Below, piece by piece: positions 33,688 through 44,345 of a stretch of DNA of 46,865 bases (its first letter is position 1; the number at the start of each line of letters is the position of its first letter). Source of the stretch: Lewinella cohaerens DSM 23179. GTDB lineage: Bacteria > Bacteroidota > Bacteroidia > Chitinophagales > Saprospiraceae. The stretch spans positions 15,360 to 62,224 of the forward strand of contig NZ_KB903557.1 of the NCBI RefSeq assembly GCF_000379805.1, written 5' to 3'. The position numbers were made by a program, and so were the translations under genes. The notes beneath the pieces were generated by a model. That model searched no databases, was not told the DNA's origin, and saw only the letters and a list, made by a program, of their open reading frames with translations.

Positions 33688-34833
33688 TTAAACCTTGCCC
33701 AGCAGCAAATCAGCAGCTCGTTCCCCTACGCCCGTCCCGATGGCGACGCCCATTCCGCCCAGTCGGACAGCAGCCACCGTCTGCGCTCCAACCTCCTTGA
33801 TGATGGGCTTTTTAGCAGGGCCGACGCCCATGATTCCTGTCCACCAACGGTCGATTGTTGTGTCTTGCCCCGGAAGGATAATCTGGTGTAAAAGCTGCTC
33901 TAAATAGGCACGAATCTGTAGGTTGGCATCTAAATCTGTCGTCTCCTCACCACTTAGGTCTTGATTGCGGCCGCCGCCCAGCAAGATGCGTTGATCGATA
34001 TTGCGGAAATAAACGTACCCACAGTCGTAATGAAAGCACCCCTGAAGTTGCAATCCAGGAATAGGTGCTGTAATCAGCACCTGATTACGGGCTGGCTTCA
34101 AGTCCAGCTCAGGCAAGAGCTGTTTTGCAAAGCCATTGGTGGCCAGCAAACACTGCTTCGCCTGGATAGACCAACCGTGATCTGTATGAATGACAACCTG
34201 CGCGTTGGTTTCTTCCGTAGCCGTAACGGTGATACCTCCCAAGCAGAGGATGTCGAGTGATTGTGCCTTGCGTAGCAGGGTTTTCATCAACTGCCCAGTA
34301 TGCAGCTGCCCTTCGGCTTGGTTGAGTAACAGGTGGCTTACTTTTTGTAAACCAGTAGCAGGTATTTGAGCATCCGCCTTAACGAAGGTCTCCGTACCGG
34401 TCAGTGACCGTAAATCCGCATTGAATTCCTCCATTACGTCAAGGCACTGTGCGTAGAGTTCGGTGTCTTCGTTCCTGAAAACCTCATACCCGCCCCATGG
34501 GTGATACCCTAGCGCTTTATCACTGTAGCGTTCCCGCAATCGGCAGAGGCCTTCATAACGCTGCGCTACAAGTTCCAAAACGTCCTGCCGACTGCTGTGT
34601 TTTTGATCATCAAGCAACTCGCTGAGGCTGCCAAAACAGGCAAAACCCGCATTTCTTGTGCTCGCTCCGATGGGTAAAGGCCCTCGATCAACAACCACAA
34701 CTTTCATGCTAGGAGACTGTTCCTTAAGATGAATAGCTGCCGATAACCCAGTGATTCCACTACCCACAATAAGTACATCAATGTCCTTAAAAAAACTTTC
34801 CCACTCCCAATGACTTAGTTGATATCGCAGCAT
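33688..34833 (-). CDS. FAD-dependent amine/amino-acid oxidoreductase (DAO family)
   Basis: A 381-residue flavoprotein. The FAD-binding dinucleotide motif VLIVGSGITGLSAAIHL is near residue 20, followed by VVVVDRGPLPIGASTRNAGFACFGS, which fits D-amino-acid/glycine oxidase-like DAO enzymes. The middle has a substrate domain (GYHPWGGYEVF, GCFHYDCGYVYFRNID). The C-terminus has DRWWTGIMGVGP and VRLGGMGVAIGTGVGERAADLLLG, the second FAD-contact region. It probably oxidises a C-N bond with release of peroxide or transfer to a carrier. The substrate is unknown. A -7-like TATCTTTG box is at 34848-34855, which would give a very short leader. Confidence 0.85.
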   Translation of the reverse strand: MLRYQLSHWEWESFFKDIDVLIVGSGITGLSAAIHLKEQSPSMKVVVVDRGPLPIGASTRNAGFACFGSLSELLDDQKHSSRQDVLELVAQRYEGLCRLRERYSDKALGYHPWGGYEVFRNEDTELYAQCLDVMEEFNADLRSLTGTETFVKADAQIPATGLQKVSHLLLNQAEGQLHTGQLMKTLLRKAQSLDILCLGGITVTATEETNAQVVIHTDHGWSIQAKQCLLATNGFAKQLLPELDLKPARNQVLITAPIPGLQLQGCFHYDCGYVYFRNIDQRILLGGGRNQDLSGEETTDLDANLQIRAYLEQLLHQIILPGQDTTIDRWWTGIMGVGPAKKPIIKEVGAQTVAAVRLGGMGVAIGTGVGERAADLLLGKV

Positions 34834-34847
34834 TTATTATTTTTGCC

Positions 34848-34855
34848 CAAAGATA
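34848..34855 (-). promoter_or_regulatory. Candidate -7 promoter box for the FAD oxidoreductase gene
   Basis: The minus strand reads TATCTTTG, an exact TAnnTTTG match 14 nt from the ATG at 34833. Confidence 0.45.
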
Positions 34856-34863
34856 GGGGGATG

Positions 34864-34914
34864 GTGTAAAAAGTGTAAAAGTTGGGTAGGTGTAAAGGTG
34901 TAAAGGTGTAAAAG
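34864..34914 (+). repeat. Short tandem repeat of GTGTAAA(A)G units
   Basis: Five GTGTAAA units with one interruption (GTTGGGTAG) lie between the FAD oxidoreductase and DUF4293 genes. The unit length is 7-8 nt, so copy number could vary by slippage. A TCGGAAGTGGGAAGTCGGAAAT string follows at about 34940-34963, like the 6846-6951 repeats. Confidence 0.65.
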
Positions 34915-35064
34915 TTTTCTTACCATCAACCGTTTTTAAGGTCGGAAGTGGGAAGTCGGAAATGATTGACTAGCCTTCAGTGCGGACTAAAGCCCGCGCA
35001 ACCTAATCAACCATCAACCCAAACCCTCCAACCAACAAACCATTAAACCAATAAAACCAAAATC

Positions 35065-35496
35065 ATGATTCAAAGAATACAAACCATCTTTTTACTCTTG
35101 GCCAGCGGTGCTGTGCTAGGCCTTTTTGCCCTTCCTTTGGCAACTACAAATGAAGCTAAAGCGGACTCTACCCTTTTTGCTGATGCTGCCTTCAATGTTC
35201 AGGATGGGCCAGTGATGATGGGGGCTTTTGCCTTAGCTGCTTTGCTGTTGCTTGTAACCATCTTCTTGTTCAATAACCGCAAATTACAGATGACGCTGAC
35301 CAAAGTTGGCTTGTTTTTTACTGGTGTGGGTGTTGGCCTTGGTGCTTACTATCTCTTTAATGATCAGGCGGTAGACACTGCTGAGCCTGCTGTGGGCATC
35401 GCTCTACCTTTGTTAGCGGTGATCTTTGCTTATTTGGCACATTTTTATATCAATAAAGATGAGAAGTTGGTACGCTCTGTTGATCGTCTACGGTAA
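35065..35496 (+). CDS. DUF4293 family integral membrane protein
   Basis: A 143-residue inner-membrane protein with four hydrophobic segments: residues 7-26, 51-69, 80-99 and about 111-129. It starts MIQRIQTIFLLLAS and ends INKDEKLVRSVDRLR, both diagnostic of DUF4293, a small Bacteroidota-specific family of unknown function. The length is normal. It stands alone, with a strong terminator at 35596-35640. Confidence 0.9.
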   Translation: MIQRIQTIFLLLASGAVLGLFALPLATTNEAKADSTLFADAAFNVQDGPVMMGAFALAALLLLVTIFLFNNRKLQMTLTKVGLFFTGVGVGLGAYYLFNDQAVDTAEPAVGIALPLLAVIFAYLAHFYINKDEKLVRSVDRLR

Positions 35497-35595
35497 TAAC
35501 GGCCAACGCGCTCCGTTTTTTCGATAAATCCTTGCTGGAGCGGTATGTTTTTTTGTTGATAAACGGAGTTTTGTTTTGGCTAAATAGTCGAATAG

Positions 35596-35642
35596 GGGGT
35601 ATAACTGTTGTTTCTCAAACAACAGTTATACCCCTTCCTTTT
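35596..35642 (+). terminator. Strong rho-independent terminator after the DUF4293 gene
   Basis: GGGGTATAACTGTTGTTT (35596-35613) and AAACAACAGTTATACCCC (35617-35634) form a perfect 18-bp stem with a 3-nt loop, followed by TTCCTTTTTTT. The remaining 280 nt before the giant adhesin gene hold no recognisable feature. Confidence 0.92.
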
Positions 35643-35927
35643 TTTGTTGAATGATAAACGTTACCTTTAATCCGTATTCACGTCCTTAGTAACAACACAG
35701 AAGCAGCGATCTCCTTCTTATCATAGAGATCATTTTGTCTTTTATACCCAACTGTTTCTACTTACCCATATTCATTTTGTGGCCAGTAATCCACAAGTGT
35801 AAGCATTGTTGTAGTCTACCGTATTTTACAAACTGAGATAGTTGTTGTCTTGAACAGCATAATCTACTTCCCTAAGTCAACCAAATTTGGCTTGGTTTTT
35901 GCCTTTAATTTTACAAATTATAATCAC

Positions 35928-38900
35928 ATGAGACACAGTTTTACGTATTCTTCTATACGGATTTTTAATTACCTGCTTTTGGGCCTTCTTTTGTTAGGCA
36001 CTTTAGGTAATGCCAGTGACTCTTCAGAAACGTTTCTTTTTCGTTCTGCGCTGGCAGAGGTGATCATTGTGGAAGTTTCTTCTCCCGTTAGCATTACTGC
36101 ATGTGGAGAAAGTGCGATGGTATCTGTAAAACTAAGCAATACCGACCCTGTTGATGCGCTCGAAAATGTGGTAGCAAGTGTTGTTTTACCAGCAGGAGTA
36201 AGCATTCAGTCTGTATCAGCAGGGGCAACGGCTGCGCCAGGAGGCTTTACACTTGATGCTCCCTTGGCAGTAGGAGATGATCTTACAATCAATCTTGTTA
36301 TTGAAGCCAATTGTAATTTAATGGAGATAAGTCAGGTTATTGAAGTGACTGTGAATCACGACCCTGTAGCAGGAGCCATGACAAATATGGTGACTGAAAA
36401 TTCTGATCCAGTAGCGTTTTTGGTACCTGATTTAGAAGTAACGGCGAGTACCCCGATGAGTTTTGTGATTGCTTATCAGGGACAAATGTTTAGTACAACC
36501 AACACGGTCGCCAATAATTCAGCAGGCAGTGTCAGCACTTTTAATTACTGTGTTGAAAATAATAGTGTAGCGAATATTACCTCTGTGACGGTAGGTGGCA
36601 ACAACTTGGCGCTTGCAGCCATGAGCCCGGCTGGACAAACTTGTTTCGTTGTTACGGAAACGGATTTGCAAAATGTACTTGGTGGCGAATTTGCCAACAA
36701 TAATATCAATGTAATAGAGAATTGGGAAGTAGCGACTTGTGGTATAGGCGGAACGCTACGTCGACGCACGGCCTATGGTTGTGCCGGGCAAGATGATTGC
36801 CAAATGCAGGACTTTTCTGAAGCTCCTACGACGACGCTTACGGTCGATGTTCCCGATCCTATTCTTGATTTGAGCATTAGTCCTATTTCTGGAGCTACAC
36901 TTTCTACTTGTGGGGAAGGACAGACGTATACTTTTACGGTTACGTACAATGGCCCTAAACCAACGTTGACCAATGTTCTGGCAGCAATTAACCTACCTGC
37001 AGGGTTTTACCAGACCAACCTTATGTCTGCGACACCTGGAGTAACTTATACGGGCAACCCTGATGAAATTCAGTTGCCAGATTTAACGAATATAGGGCCG
37101 GGTAATACCGTCTCTTTTACCTTAGACTTAGCTGTTGGTTGTGATTTTGTAGGTGTAGCCGGAAATTTTGATTTTACTGTTACTCATGATCCACTTTGTG
37201 AAAACAGTGAATCCGAAGAAAATTCTGCTGATGCTTCTTTCTTCGTTCAATCTGCTGACCTTTCTATACCACTTTCTACTCCAACCCTAATAGAGCCTTA
37301 TGTGGGCTTGGTTTCTACGATTAATACCACAATCGCGAATGCAGGTAATGGCTCTTTAAACCAGGTCATTTATTGTTTAGAAGATATAGCTTATGCATCG
37401 GTAGTTCCTAGTGTAGCGGGAATTCCGCTGACGCCTACTACGGGGCAGCCTGGTTTTCAATGTTTTTTGGTGGAAGAGGTGCATTTTATGGCCCTTTACG
37501 GGACGTCGGTACTGCCTCAGAATAGTAGCTTCATTGTAGAGGAAACTTACACCTTCACGGGATGCCCGGTGGGGCCGCAAAGTATTGATCGCCGAGCACA
37601 GTTTGGTTGTTATGGTGAGATGGACTGTCAAAACAAAGCTCAGGGAGAATTTCCTTCAACAGGGATTATCTTTGGTGTAGCACTGCCTGATATTAGTGTA
37701 TCCATCAGTAGCATCAATCGGCCAGCTTGTTACGTGGACGAACTAACGCCCGTAGATATTGAGCTGGAAAATACGGGTGATGCACCGGCTACCGAAATCG
37801 TTGTACGCATCACTTCTGCTGGTGCCATTGACCTCAGCAATTATTTGATCACAGATGGAGGCGGTAGCCCAATTGCCGACCAGGCAGTTGATCAAGCGGT
37901 GGTGGATGCTGGCCATTGTACGGGCGGCGTCAGAACAGTCGTTGATACCATTAGGAATATATCGCTGGCAGCAGGAGAATCACTGACCTTGCACTACGAT
38001 CTAGCACATTCCTGCGATTGTAACAACTGTTCTATCCTCAATATTTATCGCAGTGATTTTCAAGTCACTTCCATTGAGGATGGTTGTGGCGATTACCACG
38101 CTGATGGTAGTAGCTTGAATACAGGCAATTTTGACGCTTTCCTCGATGGTTTTGTAGAAGGGCCGCTTGATTTAGTAGACGGTGCTAAAGCTACTGTTGA
38201 GTATACCATTACTGACGCGCAGTTGGATTGGTTTAATCAAAATCAGTATACGGAGGCTTATCTCGAAAGTATCTTTACCATCGAGTGTGGCCTTGATTAT
38301 CAGCCAGGTTCTATTGTTTGGCAGGATGCTGACGGTACGATTTGGGAGGCTTGTGAAGAAGAATATATTGATAACAACCTGGGGGGCGACGATTACCTCC
38401 GCATTCGTTGGTGTAAAACCAATGCTGATCCTGGCCTAGATCGTCCTGGTGGGTTCAATATAGGTAGCGCGATGGTCTTTAGCCTCTGCCTGGAAGCAGA
38501 TTGTGGCGAAAAGCCGCCAAGCCCGGACTGTGCCAATCCTGTTTATGATGTTTTGATTAGCCAGGAAACCTTTTTTACGATAGACCCTACTTGTGCCAGT
38601 TGCCCTACTACCAAAATCTTTGCACCTGCCGATCTGAATATGCGCGTTTTTTGCCCTGACCCCGGTTGTGTGTGTGATGGGATGGTCTTTGAAGACTTTA
38701 GCCTGGAGCGTACCAATTTTGGCTTAGGAGACACTAATAATGATCAAGTTGCCAATGGTAATATTGATCTGAATTTAGTGCAAAAAGACCGTTACCTGCA
38801 AGGAGATACCCTGAAAGCTAATTTCAGCGGCCGCGTGAGTGATCCCAACGATACGGACTGGAGCTACGGCTTTGCAGTTCTCAATTTTCCTGCGAACGAA

Positions 38901-39995
38901 GATTACATTCCGCTCTTCGCTACGGTAGAAGTTGTGGATGTCGACGGAGTAACTCATAATTGTAATGTGGTGCCTATCACTTACGATATTGCTAACCAAA
39001 ATTTAATCATTGATTTTTCCAGGGATACCCTCAATGCGCTGGGCTGCAACCTACCCGCCAACTTTGACTTTGATGAAGATGATACGGTCAATGTGTGCTT
39101 AACTTTTAAGGTGAAAACACCTTATACTGGGCAAATCCGAAGTCGTGAATTTTCTACTTCCTTTTACCTATCCGAAGCAGCCTATGGCTTGGGCAACGAG
39201 GATACTTGTAATGATTGGGATGCCCGCCTTTATCAAGTAGGTTTGTCTGTTAACTCCAATAGCACTATCCAGGATTTCGGCGCTTGTGAACTCTCCAATT
39301 TTGAGTTTCGTTATGATCGATTTATTGGTTCTTTTAGCTTTGATGAATTCCCTTATGAGGTTCGTTCATTAGGCTTGCCAGAGGTATTCACCTTCACCAA
39401 GCCCGCTGAGTTTGATTTTCGTTTGGATGACCTAGGGCTGCGGTTGCGCCAGCAAATCAACCCTGCCCATAATATTGTAAATCTTCCAAACGGAATGATT
39501 CCCTCCTCTTTTGTTACCGTAAACGGGGATGAATTGACGTTCTTCGCAGAAGCTTATCTCAACAGCCTCGGCGATAACGAAATTCCACCCGATGAAGGTT
39601 ACCGCGCCCAGTTTTTCGTCAGTTTACAAGGCAATTGTGAATCTGTAGCAGCAGATTACGACTTTAGTTATTCGCTTACGGAAGCCGTAGAAGAAGATGT
39701 TTATTGTACCGACCAACTGGTTCGTCCTACAGTAGCAAGCACTTTTAACTATACCGGTGCAGCTCGCTTATTGGTCTTCCCAGAAACACCGAATATCCGC
39801 GTGTGTAGTGGTTTGGATACCATAAATATTCAGGTGAGAAATGTTGAAGACCCTACGGCTGATAACGCTTTTATCTACCTGAATAGCCCAACCGGAGGGG
39901 TAGTGGTAGAGGAGGTCTTGGAATTGGAGACGAATAACCTTATAGTAGGGAATGATTTCGGTATTTACCCAATCGGTAGTGTCAACGGTAACTAA
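35928..39995 (+). CDS. Giant adhesin-like surface protein, N-terminal part, cut by an in-frame TAA
   Basis: 1355 codons from ATG 35928 (MRHSFTYSSIRIFNYLLLGLLLLGTLGNAS, a signal-peptide-like start preferred to TTG 35850). The chain is a series of Ig-like/DUF11-type beta domains that compare like to like: CGESAMVSVKLSNTDPVDALENVVASVVLPAGVSIQSV, CGEGQTYTFTVTYNGPKPTLTNVLAAINLPAGFY, CYVDELTPVDIELENTGDAPATEIVVRITSAG. Between them are Cys-containing modules (RRTAYGCAGQDDCQ and RRAQFGCYGEMDCQ, two matching copies). It stops at TAA 39993-39995, in the middle of a domain (IYPIGSVNGN, stop, TRRYRVVVRSNNC). The reading frame continues without interruption downstream, so this is best treated as the first third of one gene. 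Confidence 0.85.
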   Translation: MRHSFTYSSIRIFNYLLLGLLLLGTLGNASDSSETFLFRSALAEVIIVEVSSPVSITACGESAMVSVKLSNTDPVDALENVVASVVLPAGVSIQSVSAGATAAPGGFTLDAPLAVGDDLTINLVIEANCNLMEISQVIEVTVNHDPVAGAMTNMVTENSDPVAFLVPDLEVTASTPMSFVIAYQGQMFSTTNTVANNSAGSVSTFNYCVENNSVANITSVTVGGNNLALAAMSPAGQTCFVVTETDLQNVLGGEFANNNINVIENWEVATCGIGGTLRRRTAYGCAGQDDCQMQDFSEAPTTTLTVDVPDPILDLSISPISGATLSTCGEGQTYTFTVTYNGPKPTLTNVLAAINLPAGFYQTNLMSATPGVTYTGNPDEIQLPDLTNIGPGNTVSFTLDLAVGCDFVGVAGNFDFTVTHDPLCENSESEENSADASFFVQSADLSIPLSTPTLIEPYVGLVSTINTTIANAGNGSLNQVIYCLEDIAYASVVPSVAGIPLTPTTGQPGFQCFLVEEVHFMALYGTSVLPQNSSFIVEETYTFTGCPVGPQSIDRRAQFGCYGEMDCQNKAQGEFPSTGIIFGVALPDISVSISSINRPACYVDELTPVDIELENTGDAPATEIVVRITSAGAIDLSNYLITDGGGSPIADQAVDQAVVDAGHCTGGVRTVVDTIRNISLAAGESLTLHYDLAHSCDCNNCSILNIYRSDFQVTSIEDGCGDYHADGSSLNTGNFDAFLDGFVEGPLDLVDGAKATVEYTITDAQLDWFNQNQYTEAYLESIFTIECGLDYQPGSIVWQDADGTIWEACEEEYIDNNLGGDDYLRIRWCKTNADPGLDRPGGFNIGSAMVFSLCLEADCGEKPPSPDCANPVYDVLISQETFFTIDPTCASCPTTKIFAPADLNMRVFCPDPGCVCDGMVFEDFSLERTNFGLGDTNNDQVANGNIDLNLVQKDRYLQGDTLKANFSGRVSDPNDTDWSYGFAVLNFPANEDYIPLFATVEVVDVDGVTHNCNVVPITYDIANQNLIIDFSRDTLNALGCNLPANFDFDEDDTVNVCLTFKVKTPYTGQIRSREFSTSFYLSEAAYGLGNEDTCNDWDARLYQVGLSVNSNSTIQDFGACELSNFEFRYDRFIGSFSFDEFPYEVRSLGLPEVFTFTKPAEFDFRLDDLGLRLRQQINPAHNIVNLPNGMIPSSFVTVNGDELTFFAEAYLNSLGDNEIPPDEGYRAQFFVSLQGNCESVAADYDFSYSLTEAVEEDVYCTDQLVRPTVASTFNYTGAARLLVFPETPNIRVCSGLDTINIQVRNVEDPTADNAFIYLNSPTGGVVVEEVLELETNNLIVGNDFGIYPIGSVNGN

Positions 39996-42596
39996 ACCCG
40001 CAGATACCGGGTTGTCGTTCGTAGCAATAACTGCCAGCCCGAAGATTTGGATATCGTGGCTGGTTGGGATTGTGAGGCATTGCCTACCACGGTAGAAGAT
40101 GCCACTTGCTCAGACCCTTCTACCATTACCTTTACCAGTGCGATGTCAGGGATGAACCTGGACATTATTGACCCTACGGCTAACTTGTATGTCCCCTTAT
40201 GTGATGAGGTACCTTACGAGGTAGAAATAAGAAGTACCGACTTAGGCTACTTACGTGATATTGGCTTATATATTTATTTACCACCGGGCCAAGAATATAT
40301 CAGTGGCAGTTTAGAGCTGGCTATTCCTTCTTCGACTTCAGGGGGTACTTATGTCTCTGTTGCCGATCCTGTACCCGGTGGCGGTGGCTTGTATGTAGAC
40401 GTGTCGGCACTGGATGAGACTTTGTTGAACGTTGGCTTAATTGGTTCTAAAGACCCAACGCTTACCCAAAATAAAATCAGTCTACGCTTACTTACGGAAA
40501 CGACTTGTAGCTACCTTTCTGGCTCTCGCGCCAACTTTACGATAACAGGAAACTCCAATTGTGGTGATCCTTTGTTACCTAAAACTAAGCCTGCTGCTCG
40601 CCTCAGGGTTACTTTGCAGCAACCGACGTTTACGGCCGATATTAACTTGGATGATTTAACCCTTAATGCTTGTAACGCAGAAGAAGCCAATTCTTTAGTA
40701 AGCCTTACCCTCAGTAGTGGCGCACCCTCTACATTGGACTCTATTCGGTATGTATTGCCTGCTGGAATTACCTACGTACCTGGTTCCTATCTACCCATTT
40801 TAAATGCCTCTACGAATAATCCCGTTATCAGAACGGAAAGTGGCCGCCAGATTTTAGTTTGGCCTATGGGGAATATTGTAAACCCTGGCACTAATATCTC
40901 CTTCCGGCTTAGATTGGCTGCCATGGATATTGGGCAGGCTTGTACGGATTACGAACTACTGGTGCAAGCCTTTTCTCGTGCCAACGAAACTTGTGATGGA
41001 CAGACCTGTTCACTGGCTATATTAGCCGGAGAAAAGTCAGCGACTTTATCAATTGTAAAACCTAGCCTGACGATTGATATGTCGGCAGCTACGATTACAC
41101 TTGCTTCCGCGACAGAAGCGTTAGCCGTTTTTGAAGCCGAAGTTTGTAATAACGGAGCTACACTTCAAACTGGCGAAAGTATTACCCTGGAAGTCTACGA
41201 AGATACCGACCTTAACGGTTTCCGCTCGGCAGCGGATGTTTTGCTCTTTACCATCAGTGATGTTCTTACTGATCCACTAGAGTTTGGGGAGTGTATTCTC
41301 CTTGGCGGAGAAGCAGCTTTCCCTTCTGCAACGGTTTGTACGATTATTGCCGTGCTCAACCCCGAGACTACCTGTACCTGTGATGAAGTCCCCTCGTTTC
41401 AGATACACCCAGAAATCATTATTGATTTTCCTCGGGAAGTGACAGGCTGTAGTGATGACATTATTACTATTGGTCCTGATCCTATAGCAGGCTATGATTT
41501 CGAATGGTTAAGCGTTCAAGGCTCGTCGTTAGGGAACTTAAGTACCACGATGGCAACGCCTACCGACTTCATGGGCACCAATATCACGGGCATGGAGCAG
41601 CAAATTCAATATGCCCTCCGTTCCAGCAATCGTAATTGTTACGGCCTGGATACGGTGACCATCAATTTGCAATCAGCTCAGGTAGAAACTGTCAATGTTA
41701 CCGCTTGTATTGGTGGAACTTACCAGTTGCCTTCTCTCAATATTGGGGGAAGCAACTTTCAGTGGGTACCCAATACAGGGCTCTCTTTCCCTGGCCCTGA
41801 TTCCAGCTTTGCAGTGATCGACATGGTTGTTTCTGGAATGACAACGTATACGCTTACTTATCAAAGCGAGGAAGGCTGCCCGGTAACCCATGTATTCAAT
41901 GTCAATGGTATTGATTGCGGCGGTGCGAGCAGCTCTTTGGGCAATTTCGTCTGGTTTGATTTTGACATGGACGGCGAACAAGATGCTGGCGAGCCAGGTA
42001 TCGAAGGCGTTGTGGTTAATCTTTATGACGGCGTTACAGGAGCACTTATAGGAAGTACAACAACTGATGAGAATGGATTTTACCTCTTTGATGATTTGGT
42101 TCAGGGGAGTTATTCGCTAGCATTTTTCCCATTAGAAGGTTTTGTAGGAACGGATAACGAACAAGCTGGAGGCGACGATGCCCTGGATAGTGATGCCGAT
42201 CCAGTAACGGGCGTGACGCCGGTGTATTTCCTTCCCTGGAATACGTATAACCCCACCATTGATGCTGGTTTTATTCCCGATTGTTACTTGGAAATCAACG
42301 CGACAATAAGTGATTGTCAGCCGCAAGGCGATGATTTGATGCGGGAACTAACAGTGGAGGTATTCTGGTTTAATAACCCATATACTTACGACCAGTTTTT
42401 TGATGCTGACACTATTGTTGTTGATTACTATGGTAGTACAGAACGAATAGTCGTGGATACCGTCACCGGTACAGCTTCTTTCACACGGTTTATTGATGCC
42501 AGCAGTGGAGGCGAAGATATTACGGCTGCGTTTGTGCTTAACCCTGGTTGTGCAGCAAGCATTACGATGCCTGCTTTTGAAGAGTGTCTTTTTGAT

Positions 42597-44040
42597 TTGG
42601 CATTGACCAAAACGATCATCAACGCAGTAGACTTATCCTACGGAGATACCGTTTGTTTTGAAATTACGGTCTTCAATCAGGGCGAGCAAGCGGTTTCCCA
42701 AGTGCGGGTCAACGACTATTTACCAGCAGGTTTTGGCTTTTTGCCAGACCTAAACCCGGATTGGCAAGCTGTCACTCCGACACGCCTAGTAACTATTGTA
42801 GAGGATACGATTGCTGTTGGTGCTTCCCTTGTTTTGCCTTTAAAGGCAACCTTGAACATGGCCAGTGGTGCTGATGCTTGGACCAATTTTGCGGAAATAG
42901 CTGCTTTCCAGGATACCCTTGGGAACGACTTTTCGCTCTTTGATGAAGACAGTACGCCAGATGATAACCCCATTAATGATCCCGGTGGTAACCCTGATGG
43001 TGCTACGGACAACACCACTAATGGTAATGGCACAGGAACACCTGGAGGTAATAACCCTGCCACGGATGAAGACGACCATGATCCGGCTATCGTGCAGATT
43101 TTCGATTTGGCACTCACAAAAACTTTAACAACCCCGGGGCCTTATGCCATTGGGCAAACAGTGACTTTCGAGATCACGGTGTTTAACCAAGGTAATATTG
43201 CGGCTCAGGATATTGTGGTGTACGATACGATTCCGGCCGGCTTTGCCTGGTTGGCAAGCAATGAGCCCACCTGGACGTTTGGCGTCAGCGAAGCAACAAC
43301 GATTATAGAAGGCCCTATTTTACCTGGTGGTAGTCAAAATGTTACCATCAGCCTCGAACTTCAGGATGCTGGCCCTGAAGAATACGTAAATGTCGCTGAA
43401 ATTAGCTCGGCTTTTGATACCGATGGCATGCTTTATCTTGAGGATATTGACGGCGATTTTGATGATAACTCAACCAATGATGCTGGCGGTAATCCCGGAA
43501 CAGATTCTGATAATGTTGTCAATGGCAACGGCACAGGTAACCCTGGAGGTACCGACCCTGCAACCGATGAAGACGATCAAGATCCGGCTTTCGTTACGTT
43601 GCCAGAAATTGCACTGACCAAAACCGCAGTAGGAATGGTGCCCGCCGCCAGTGGCGTAGCTGGTAATTACGATGTGACCTTCCAGTTGGTTATTACCAAT
43701 ACCGGTAACGAAAAACTGACCATGATTCAGTTGACGGACAATATGATCAGTCAGCTGGGGAGTACATTTGTCAGCGTTGTCTCGGCACCCACCTTGGTGC
43801 CTGTCACTGATGCGACCGAAAACCCTACAGTAAACGCAGGGTACAATGGCGGTGCTATCGACGACCTTCTCAATGGTATGGACGGCTGCTTGGCACCAGA
43901 TCAAACGATTACCGTTCAGGTAGTCGTAGAATTGGATTCGGATACCGGCCTTGATCCCATTATCAACGAAGCAGATGTCAGCGGCAAGGATGAAAATTTT
44001 GTAGTGGTAACGGCAGTAGATACGGCTTTGGTCGTCTTTC
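42597..44040 (+). repeat. Three tandem DUF11-type domains with duplicated Asp/Gly-rich loops
   Basis: Domain starts read LALTKTIINAV (42597), LALTKTLTTPG (43110) and IALTKTAVGMV (about 43611). Domains 1 and 2 end in a matching insert: DPGGNPDGATDN..NGNGTGTPGGNNPATDEDD and DAGGNPGTDSDN..NGNGTGNPGGTDPATDEDD. The acidic loops are plausible calcium sites. This is typical of stalk regions in bacterial surface proteins. Confidence 0.8.
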
Positions 44041-44345
44041 CAAACTGTTTCTTAGATGTGGTCTGCCCGGCACCTAATGGTGGTACTTTTGCTTGTATAG
44101 CGAACCTTCCGGCTGGTGCTACAACGGTGGCTGGCTTTAATGCTATCGACCAGGTTTCTGCCGTCCGTAATGCTTGTGGAATAGCTACGGTGACCTTCTC
44201 TGATAGCAATAATGGTGGTACTGGCTGTATGGCCAGTCCTTATATTCTTACGAGAACTTATACGATAAATGATCCGGGAGATGGCATGTCTCCTCCGATG
44301 CAGGAAGTGTGTGTTGTAACTTATACGGTCATTGATGATGAACAA

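Noticed and set aside
34864-34914. GTGTAAA repeats as a CRISPR array
   Set aside because: The units are 7-8 nt and directly adjacent, without spacers of 30 nt or so, and no cas genes are present.
42716-43117. 133-codon minus-strand frame inside the giant adhesin
   Set aside because: The plus-strand frame has clear DUF11 motifs throughout; the antisense frame is low-complexity and is produced by the Gly/Asp-rich repeat.
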